In this document: in pieces, positions 5,514 through 10,942 of the stretch | Layout of the letters: every line of letters starts with the position of its first letter | Numbering within the stretch: the first letter of the stretch is position 1 | Assembly: GCA_016793415.1 (NCBI GenBank) | Contig: JAEUMC010000596.1 | Span: forward strand, 1-10,942 | From: Devosia sp. | GTDB taxonomy: Bacteria; Pseudomonadota; Alphaproteobacteria; Rhizobiales; Devosiaceae | Direction of reading: 5' to 3' | Length of the DNA: 10,942 nucleotides | Notes under the pieces: model-generated | Told to the model about the DNA's origin: nothing | Database searches by the model: none | Seen by the model: only the letters and a program-made list of their open reading frames with translations | Translations under genes and position numbers: made by a program

Positions 5514-5705
5514 TCAGATCAGACCGCTGGCGAAGCCGCGCTCGAGGGCGACGGCGATGGCCATTGGCGGGGTCAGCGCCAAAGCCAGGGCAAGCGGCTG
5601 GCTGAGCCGCGCCACCCGGCCGATCAGAAACACCACGACGATGAAAAGCAGCGAGGCGGCGATGGTCGCCGAACCCTGCTGCAGTGGCGGCAGCCAGCTG
5701 AACAT
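5514..5705 (-). CDS. Small hydrophobic membrane protein (63 aa), function unknown
   Basis: ATG 5705 follows GGGAGG (5718-5713) by seven bases, a strong start signal. Two membrane segments are evident: about residues 13-29 (ATIAASLLFIVVVFLIG) and 36-53 (QPLALALALTPPMAIAVA). They are joined by a short basic loop RVARLS, so the ends probably lie outside with the loop in the cytoplasm. No cysteines or motifs suggest a function and I recognise no family. It sits alone between the peroxiredoxin and creA genes on the same strand, with more than 200 bases on each side. Its start signal and hydrophobic pattern argue against chance. Confidence 0.65.
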   Translation of the reverse strand: MFSWLPPLQQGSATIAASLLFIVVVFLIGRVARLSQPLALALALTPPMAIAVALERGFASGLI

Positions 5706-5849
5706 GATCGTGCCTCCCGAAACCCGCTGACGGGCATCGGGGCCAGCCTGCGCGCCCAGAGCTTGCCCGGGGGTTGTTTGGTTCGGTCGGGGTTAAATCG
5801 AGTTTGAAGCAGTTCAATGCGGCTTGTGCCGTCGCCGGTGCCGCACTTC

Positions 5850-5897
5850 CCCCTCTCCCCCGCGGACGCTCTCGCGTCCGCCAGGAGGGGCGAGGGG
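5850..5897. repeat. Intergenic palindromic element / possible terminator of the creA unit
   Basis: The core GCGGACGC-TCTC-GCGTCCGC (5862-5881) is a perfect 8-bp hairpin. Outside it CCCCTCTCCCC (5850-5860) pairs with GGGGCGAGGGG (5887-5897) with one mismatch. The whole forms a long imperfect palindrome about 50 bases downstream of the creA stop. Its CCCTC/GAGGG composition resembles the larger inverted repeat at 9518-9629, so both may belong to a dispersed repeat type of this genome (inference). Confidence 0.55.
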
Positions 5898-5943
5898 ACG
5901 CGAGACCAGGGGCGGTGCGCGAGCCCCGCGGAAGCGAACTCGG

Positions 5944-6501
5944 CTAGATGCCGCCCGCTGCCGCGCCGGCAGCCGGTGCTGCTGCAGCGGCAGCTGGCGA
6001 GCCCTTGGGCGCGCCATTGGTCCAGGTGACGTCGAGCCCGGTGAGCGGCACGACAGAAAGCGACATCTTGCCCGAGCCCTGCTGCAGCTCGCGCGAGTGG
6101 GCGAGATAGACCAGCGAGTTGTTCTCGGCGTCGTAGATGCGCGAGACGCGCAGGCTCTTCCAGATCAGCGAGCGCGACTGCTGGAAGATCTCTTCGCCGC
6201 CCTTGTTGGTGTTGATATTGCCGATGGTGACCGGACCGGCCGCGGCGCAATCGACCGCCGAATAGGACGGATCCTCGAACCAGTTGCCCTGCTGCAACCG
6301 GTCGATCAGCGAGCGGTTGAAATAGGCGACGTGGCAGACCACGCCTTTCACCTCAGGATCGGCCACGGCTTCGACGTTGATATCGTTGCCGGTCCAGTCG
6401 ACCCCGACACGCCCCACATCGGTGCCGTTATTGTTGCCGCACGCGGCGAGCGCGCCGGTGAGAACGAGGGCGAAGCCGAGGGAGGCGAGGCGCTTGAGCA
6501 T
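5944..6501 (-). CDS. creA: CreA family protein, predicted lipoprotein
   Basis: The 185-residue product from ATG 6501 begins MLKRLASLGFALVLTGALAAC, a signal peptide whose LAAC lipobox puts the lipid-modified cysteine at C21. The mature part carries the CreA family pattern: VGRVGVDWTGNDINVEAVADPEVKGVVCHV, then ISFN-equivalent YFNRSLIDRLQQGNWFEDPS, and IGNINTNKGGEEIFQQSRSLIWKSLRVSRIYD, then LVYLAHSREL and SLSVVPLTG. CreA lies in the cre locus of E. coli, but its function is unknown. The tail GSPAAAAAAPAAGAAAGGI is a low-complexity Ala-rich extension not needed for the family. The frame is open upstream, but only 6501 gives a signal peptide at the N-terminus. The Shine-Dalgarno is poor. It lies 100 bases after the Rdx-like gene on the same strand and may be the last gene of that unit. 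Confidence 0.9.
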   Translation of the reverse strand: MLKRLASLGFALVLTGALAACGNNNGTDVGRVGVDWTGNDINVEAVADPEVKGVVCHVAYFNRSLIDRLQQGNWFEDPSYSAVDCAAAGPVTIGNINTNKGGEEIFQQSRSLIWKSLRVSRIYDAENNSLVYLAHSRELQQGSGKMSLSVVPLTGLDVTWTNGAPKGSPAAAAAAPAAGAAAGGI

Positions 6502-6601
6502 GCTTGGGGTCCAGGGGTTCGGGTTGCGGACGGCCGTGATGTGGGGACCGTGCCGCGCCCACGCAACGGCAGGGGCCGCAATTGTTGTCCCCCCTGGCCG
6601 C

Positions 6602-6913
6602 TCAGGAGTGTCCGTGCTTGGCCGCGGGGCCGTGCGGATGGTCGATATGGCCGAGGTCGCGGCCGGGATCGATCCGATCGCGCACCAGCTGCTTGATCTG
6701 CTTGGCATCGGGGAAGCCGCCATCGCGCTTGCGCTCCCAGATCAGGACGCCATCGAGATGGATCTCGAAAATGCCGCCAGTCCCGGGGACCAGCGACACC
6801 TCGCCCATTTCGAGGCCGAAGGTGGAGAGCACCTCCTGTCCCATCCAGGCGGCACGCAGCAGCCAGTTGCACTGGGTGCAGTAGGTGATGGCAAGCTTGG
6901 GTTTGCCGGTCAT
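6602..6913 (-). CDS. SelW/SelT/SelH (Rdx) family CxxC protein
   Basis: A 103-residue thioredoxin-like protein. The N-terminus KLAITYCTQCNWLLRAAWMGQE holds C12-x-x-C15, the redox motif of the Rdx family, here with two cysteines and no selenocysteine codon. The following segments FGLEMGEVSLVPGTGGIFEIHLDGVLIWERKRDGGFPDAKQIKQLVRDRI give the family's GTGGxFE and W-x-RK-x-GGFP signatures. Members are thought to act in thiol redox reactions, but bacterial substrates are unknown. The C-terminus PGRDLGHIDHPHGPAAKHGHS is His-rich and may bind metal (inference). ATG 6913 overlaps the stop of the upstream cyclic-nucleotide-fold gene in an ATGA junction, so it is translationally coupled and needs no separate ribosome binding site. 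Confidence 0.92.
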   Translation of the reverse strand: MTGKPKLAITYCTQCNWLLRAAWMGQEVLSTFGLEMGEVSLVPGTGGIFEIHLDGVLIWERKRDGGFPDAKQIKQLVRDRIDPGRDLGHIDHPHGPAAKHGHS

Positions 6914-7350
6914 ATCTGCGGATCCGCCCAGGAGGAGAACACGTTGGTGGGCAACACCAGCACGTCGTCCTGTTCGTCTTCGCGGCTCTTCAGCGCCACC
7001 AGTTGCGCCGTCGTGGTGTTGACGCGCTGCGCCAGCAACCGGGCGATCTGCAACAGCCAGGAAGGGTGCGCCTCGAGCACAACCAGCGCGTCGTTGATGA
7101 CGTAGAGCTGCACGTCGGTCACCGCCCGCACGGTCGCCGAATGCGGGCGCTCGAGCAGCACGCTCATCTCGCCGAAGATGGCGCCGGGCTGCTTGATGGT
7201 GGAGACGAACTTGCCGTCGCGCAGCACTTCGACCTCGCCATCCTTCAGCACCATGAAGCTGCCGCCGGCCTGCCGGCCCTGCACGATCAGCTCCGTGCCG
7301 GCGGGGAAGAAATCGAACTTCAGCCAGCTTTCCGTTTCTTCAGCCGCCAC
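6910..7350 (-). CDS. Cyclic-nucleotide-binding-fold protein, second of a tandem pair
   Basis: The 146-residue product starts at GTG 7350, eight bases after GGGAG. It is a stand-alone cNMP-binding (cupin-like) domain with no DNA-binding or catalytic domain. Residues 14-53 give FFPAGTELIVQGRQAGGSFMVLKDGEVEVLRDG. The phosphate-binding cassette is FGEMSVLLERPHSATVRA (59-76), followed by the C-helix HPSWLLQIARLLAQRVNTTTAQL. The cassette has the conserved Gly-Glu (E61), but His70 stands where Arg normally binds the cyclic phosphate, so cAMP/cGMP binding is doubtful. It lies 14 bases after the paralogous upstream gene and overlaps the Rdx-like gene by four bases. A regulator or sensor subunit for that gene is a reasonable guess. 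No partner is proven. Confidence 0.9.
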   Translation of the reverse strand: MAAEETESWLKFDFFPAGTELIVQGRQAGGSFMVLKDGEVEVLRDGKFVSTIKQPGAIFGEMSVLLERPHSATVRAVTDVQLYVINDALVVLEAHPSWLLQIARLLAQRVNTTTAQLVALKSREDEQDDVLVLPTNVFSSWADPQI

Positions 7351-7364
7351 TGGAGCAACTCCCG

Positions 7365-7790
7365 TTATTCGAGCAGTGCGAAAATCTTGTCGAACATGTC
7401 CTGGTCCTCGCGGACCTTGGCCTGCCGGCGCATGTCGACCAGCAGCGCCGTGGTCTTGTGCAGCCGAGCCGCCAGCAACCTGGCGATATGCCGGGCGGCG
7501 GCCGGATGCGCATCGAGGAAAGCGTCGGCGTCTTCGGCCACATGCACCTCGGCGCCGGTGCGCGTCCGGACCGTCGCCGAATGCGGCAGATCGAGCAGGG
7601 CGGACATATCGCCGATCACCGAGCCGGGGTCGCCGATGGCGGCGACGGTGCTGCCGTCACGCACCACCTCGAGCTCGCCGGACTTGAGGATATAGAGCTT
7701 GCCGGTCCGCGCCCCTTCGCTCACCAGCACGGCCCGTGGTCCCAACACGCTCAGCGGCAGCGTCGCCGCTGCCTCGAGGATCTGCTCCAT
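7365..7790 (-). CDS. Cyclic-nucleotide-binding-fold protein, first of a tandem pair
   Basis: A 141-residue single-domain protein from ATG 7790; an in-frame TTG lies directly before it. The domain runs through VLVSEGARTGKLYILKSGELEVVRDG, the cassette IGDMSALLDLPHSATVRT (59-76), and the helix HPAAARHIARLLAARLHKTTALL. It aligns with the next gene along its whole length, with the cassette at identical positions, so the two are tandem duplicates. Here the cassette Glu is Asp61 and the phosphate-contacting Arg is His70, so it is even less likely to bind cAMP canonically. The tail QAKVREDQDMFDKIFALLE is a charged helix. It is the first gene of the minus-strand cluster leading to the Rdx-like gene, divergent from queF. 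Confidence 0.9.
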   Translation of the reverse strand: MEQILEAAATLPLSVLGPRAVLVSEGARTGKLYILKSGELEVVRDGSTVAAIGDPGSVIGDMSALLDLPHSATVRTRTGAEVHVAEDADAFLDAHPAAARHIARLLAARLHKTTALLVDMRRQAKVREDQDMFDKIFALLE

Positions 7791-7793
7791 CAA

Positions 7794-7995
7794 CCCAACC
7801 CACCCGAAGACACCGGCCCGATGGTAGCCGAGCTTTGTGAGGATGCGAAGTCATTCGGCAAGGGTCGTCGATTTTGCTGGCGGCAGTTCCCATGCACGGC
7901 GTAATGAGGCGCTCGCGCCGGCCACCGCCGGTTGCGAGCCCGAAAAACCTCCCGTCCCCGGCCACCTGCCGGGCCCGACCTCAGGAGAGACGACG
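7794..7995. other. Divergent intergenic region between the cNMP-fold operon and queF
   Basis: About 200 bases must carry both promoters. I find no convincing -35/-10 pair for either direction. There is no preQ1 riboswitch-like pseudoknot that I can recognise; the segment before queF is G+C rich with only short dyads (for example CCGGCC and GCCGGC blocks). AGGAG at 7983-7987 is the queF ribosome binding site. Confidence 0.4.
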
Positions 7996-8442
7996 ATGAC
8001 GACTTCCGTGCTCGGCCGCCCGGCCGAGATTCCGCTCGATCCGGCCAGCGCCGTGCTCGACCGGGTGCCGAACCCGCACCCCGACATCGACTACCTGATC
8101 CGCTTTACGGTGCCGGAATTCACCGCGCTGTGCCCGATCACCGGGCAGCCGGATTTCGCCCACCTGGTCATCGACTATGTCGCCGACCAGTGGATGATCG
8201 AGAGCAAATCGTTGAAGCTGTTCATGTTCTCGTATCGCAACCATGGCGCCTTCCATGAGGCGACGACGGTGGAGATCGGCAAGCGCCTCGTTGAAGCCCT
8301 CGCTCCGCGCTGGCTCAGGATCGGTGGCTACTGGTATCCGCGTGGCGGCATCCCGATCGACGTGTTCTGGCAGACCGGCACGGCGCCGGCCACGCTGTGG
8401 CTCCCCGAACAGGGCGTCCCGGGCTATCGCGGACGCGGCTAA
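7996..8442 (+). CDS. queF: NADPH-dependent 7-cyano-7-deazaguanine reductase QueF, single-domain type
   Basis: This enzyme reduces the nitrile of preQ0 to the aminomethyl group of preQ1 with two NADPH, in the cytoplasmic part of queuosine tRNA-modification synthesis. The 148-residue product from ATG 7996 (AGGAG eight bases upstream) has the short type I length. [16 protein letters not shown] carries the thioimide-forming Cys46 and the proton-donor Asp53, with the same seven-residue spacing as C55/D62 of the B. subtilis enzyme. [21 protein letters not shown] is the QueF signature, with the substrate-binding Glu of ESKSLK and the terminal [18 protein letters not shown] completes the T-fold. The frame is open further upstream, but the family start and the ribosome binding site fix 7996. 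No other queuosine gene is visible in the window. Confidence 0.97.
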   Translation: MTTSVLGRPAEIPLDPASAVLDRVPNPHPDIDYLIRFTVPEFTALCPITGQPDFAHLVIDYVADQWMIESKSLKLFMFSYRNHGAFHEATTVEIGKRLVEALAPRWLRIGGYWYPRGGIPIDVFWQTGTAPATLWLPEQGVPGYRGRG

Positions 8443-8460
8443 CACACGCCTTTGCAGCGC

Positions 8461-8490
8461 TTGAGCGGCCGGTTGGCGTTCCACTATGGT
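8461..8490 (+). promoter_or_regulatory. Possible promoter of the DUF1624 gene
   Basis: TTGAGC (8461-8466) and TATGGT (8485-8490) are 18 bases apart, in the 77-base gap after queF and 29 bases before the next start codon. The downstream gene could instead be read through from queF. Confidence 0.35.
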
Positions 8491-8519
8491 CGCCCAAGGC
8501 AAGCGGGGAGTCGGAACAG

Positions 8520-9545
8520 GTGAGTCGTGACGAGAGCAGCGGGCAGCGGCCCCGCTACCAGCTGCTCGATCTCTTACGTGGCGTGGCGATCATCGCCATG
8601 GTGGTCTTCCACATCGCCTGGGACCTCTATTACTTCGGGTACTCCGACGTCGACGTCACCACGGTGCCGGGCTGGGTGATCTTCCAGAAGTCGATCGTCT
8701 CCAGCTTCCTCCTCCTGGTCGGCGCGGGGCTGGTGCTGGCGCATGGCAAGGCCATCCGCTGGCAGAAATTCTGGCGCCGCTTCGGTATCCTCGTGGGCTG
8801 CGCCCTGCTGGTAACCGCCGGCACCTACTGGATGTTCCCCGACTACTTCGTGTTCTTCGGCGTGCTGCATGCCATTGCGTTGTTCTCGCTCATGGCCCTC
8901 GCCTTCCTCAGGCTGCCGCCCTGGCTGGTGGCGGCCATCGGGGCCGCGGTGATCGCGGCGAATTTCCTCTACACCGATCCGGTGTTTTCGAGCCGCGAGC
9001 TCGGCTGGATCGGCTTCTGGCCGAGCTCGCCGCCGACCAGCGACGTGGTGCCGATCTTCCCGTGGTTCGGCGTGGTGCTGCTGGGGATCGCGGCGATGCG
9101 GCTGATCCTTGCCTCACCGCTGGCGGAGGATCTGGCACAGTTCCACAGCAAGGAGCCGCTGGCGCGCGGGCTGGCATGGATGGGCCGCTGGAGCTTGCCG
9201 ATCTACGTCCTCCATCAGCCGCTGATCATCGGGGTGCTGTGGGGCCTGACGCAGCTCTCGGCGCCGGTGCTGGCGCCGCCGGTGCTGAGCCTCAGCCAGG
9301 ATTTCGTCAAAAGCTGCACCAGCGCCTGCCTCGGCACCGGATCCGACCTCGCGCGCTGTGACCGCTATTGCGGCTGCGCGGTCGAGCAGGTGGAGACCGG
9401 GAACCTCTGGGAAGCGGTGGCCGCGACCGAGCCGACGCTGGAGCAGAACACGCAGCTCAGGGCCGTGGCCCAGCTGTGTACGGCGATGGCGGACAGTCCC
9501 GATGCAGGTGCAGAGCCGACCCCCACCCCTGCCCCCTCCCCCTAA
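8520..9545 (+). CDS. DUF1624 multi-pass membrane protein (HGSNAT-like acyltransferase fold) with Cys-rich C-terminal tail
   Basis: The 341-residue product starts at GTG 8520, nine bases after GGGGAG (8505-8510). The N-terminal signature LLDLLRGVAIIAMVVFHIAWDLYYFG (R20, H31, D35) is that of DUF1624, related to heparan-alpha-glucosaminide N-acetyltransferase, in which a membrane histidine is used for acyl transfer. About seven hydrophobic segments follow, with FFGVLHAIALFSL and the closing block WMGRWSLPIYVLHQPLI typical of the family. After the last helix (about 255) a soluble segment begins: C266-x3-C270-x9-C280-x3-C284-x-C286 plus C320. The donor and acceptor are unknown. The last eight residues (TPTPAPSP) and the stop are encoded by the arm of a large inverted repeat, so the original C-terminus may have been altered. 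It lies 77 bases after queF on the same strand. Confidence 0.88.
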   Translation: MSRDESSGQRPRYQLLDLLRGVAIIAMVVFHIAWDLYYFGYSDVDVTTVPGWVIFQKSIVSSFLLLVGAGLVLAHGKAIRWQKFWRRFGILVGCALLVTAGTYWMFPDYFVFFGVLHAIALFSLMALAFLRLPPWLVAAIGAAVIAANFLYTDPVFSSRELGWIGFWPSSPPTSDVVPIFPWFGVVLLGIAAMRLILASPLAEDLAQFHSKEPLARGLAWMGRWSLPIYVLHQPLIIGVLWGLTQLSAPVLAPPVLSLSQDFVKSCTSACLGTGSDLARCDRYCGCAVEQVETGNLWEAVAATEPTLEQNTQLRAVAQLCTAMADSPDAGAEPTPTPAPSP

Positions 9546-9629
9546 ACATGGGGAGGGAGACCCCCACACGGATATCGAGACTGACGTCTCCCTCCCCCTG
9601 TTTAGGGGGAGGGGACAGGGGCGGGGGTC
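9518..9629. repeat. Large inverted repeat (two 44-base arms) between convergent genes
   Basis: Arms 9518-9561 and 9586-9629 are reverse complements at 41 of 44 positions, separated by 24 bases. Each arm is itself a smaller dyad, CCCTCCCCCTAAACAnGGGGAGGG. The left arm contains the TAA stop of the DUF1624 gene; the right arm ends 20 bases before the gnd stop. It would fold into a very stable stem in RNA from either side, so it probably acts as a bidirectional terminator. The nested-dyad form suggests a dispersed intergenic repeat of this genome (inference). Confidence 0.85.
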
Positions 9630-9648
9630 CGCGGCCACCGGGTGATGT

Positions 9649-10626
<978 letters not shown>

Positions 10627-10682
10627 GATGCACACTCCACTGTAGCGACTGACGCGGAGGGTGTTATACGCGACATCGAGAT

Positions 10683-10699
10683 CACGGGGGCAGCCCGTG
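10683..10699 (+). promoter_or_regulatory. Hairpin just before the ribosome binding site of the SDR gene
   Basis: CACGGG-GGCAG-CCCGTG is a perfect 6-bp dyad ending one base before GAGGAGG (10701-10707). In the mRNA leader it could limit access to the ribosome binding site; as DNA it could be an operator in the shared gnd/SDR promoter region. A TTATAC sequence at about 10663-10668 may be a -10 element. Confidence 0.3.
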
Positions 10700-10714
10700 T
10701 GAGGAGGAACGACT

Positions 10715-10942
10715 ATGCGGGTAGTGATTACCGGGGGCGCCGGGAACCTGGGCAGCAAGCTCCGGGAGCACCTGGAAACGGCCGACTGGGTGGAGGAGAT
10801 CGTCGCCATCGACGTCGCGCCATTTACCGCGGGCAAGAAGACCCGGGTGGTGGTCGCCGACCTCGCCGACCCCTATGACGAGCGCTGGCGCAAGGAAGCG
10901 CAGGCGGCCGACGGGATCGTGCATTATGCCTCGGCCAATCCG
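10715..10942 (+). CDS. NAD-dependent epimerase/dehydratase (extended SDR), N-terminal part
   Basis: ATG 10715 follows GAGGAGG by seven bases and the frame is open to the window edge (76 residues). [20 protein letters not shown] carries the extended-SDR TGxxGxxG motif (G7, G10, G13). Asp33 at the end of the second strand (EIVAIDVAP) indicates NAD(H) preference. Asp49 in VVVADLADP is the adenine-contacting residue. HYASANP near the edge corresponds to the conserved HLAA-type strand 4. The catalytic Ser/Tyr/Lys lie outside the window. Substrates of the family are nucleotide sugars or related compounds; the specific one cannot be told. It is divergent from gnd, so the two may share regulation. 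Confidence 0.9.
   Translation, partial: MRVVITGGAGNLGSKLREHLETADWVEEIVAIDVAPFTAGKKTRVVVADLADPYDERWRKEAQAADGIVHYASANP

Noticed and set aside
5824..6696. 290-codon plus-strand open frame over creA
   Set aside because: It starts inside an intergenic palindrome and is antisense to CreA; no start signal.
7794..7995. Possible preQ1 riboswitch before queF
   Set aside because: I see neither the A-rich tail nor the compact hairpin-pseudoknot layout of known preQ1 classes.

Overview
The window looks like chromosomal DNA of a high-GC alphaproteobacterium, most likely of the order Hyphomicrobiales and perhaps close to Devosia. That is inferred from the gene families (short decarboxylating 6-phosphogluconate dehydrogenase, single-domain QueF, CreA, a Cys-tailed DUF1624 protein, small two-helix membrane proteins), the high GC at third codon positions and the G+C-rich intergenic palindromes. 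No marker gene fixes the genus.

Layout. Positions 1-146 hold the end of a Gfo/Idh/MocA-type oxidoreductase. Positions 147-817 carry no gene I can support. Positions 818-3274 look like a small integrated element at the 3' end of a tRNA-Ser(GGA) gene: a perfect 20-bp direct repeat (818-837 and 3255-3274) duplicates the tRNA 3' end, and next to the tRNA is the N-terminal remnant of a tyrosine integrase (2745-3167, minus). The other cargo gene (1267-2631, plus) is an unusual protein with a winged-helix-like N-terminal region and a C-terminal part carrying, in order, the signature motifs of the family A / T7 RNA polymerase palm. This is the most interesting object in the window.

From 3258 on the DNA is ordinary core chromosome. 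It has tRNA-Ser (minus), then a small membrane protein overlapping a MmcQ/YjbR protein (plus), another small membrane protein (plus), a shared terminator, and a 1-Cys peroxiredoxin (minus). A 63-aa membrane protein and a CreA-like lipoprotein follow, both minus. Next is a tightly packed minus-strand cluster of two tandem cyclic-nucleotide-binding-fold proteins and a CxxC selenoprotein-W/Rdx-like protein. Divergent to it are queF (queuosine biosynthesis) and a DUF1624 membrane protein with a Cys-rich tail (plus). A large inverted repeat separates this from gnd (minus), which is divergent from an SDR epimerase gene that runs off the right edge.

The core genes do not form one pathway. Redox functions recur (1-Cys Prx, Rdx-like CxxC protein, 6-phosphogluconate dehydrogenase). 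The clearest co-expressed unit is the cyclic-nucleotide-fold pair with the Rdx-like gene, where one junction is a 4-base stop/start overlap.
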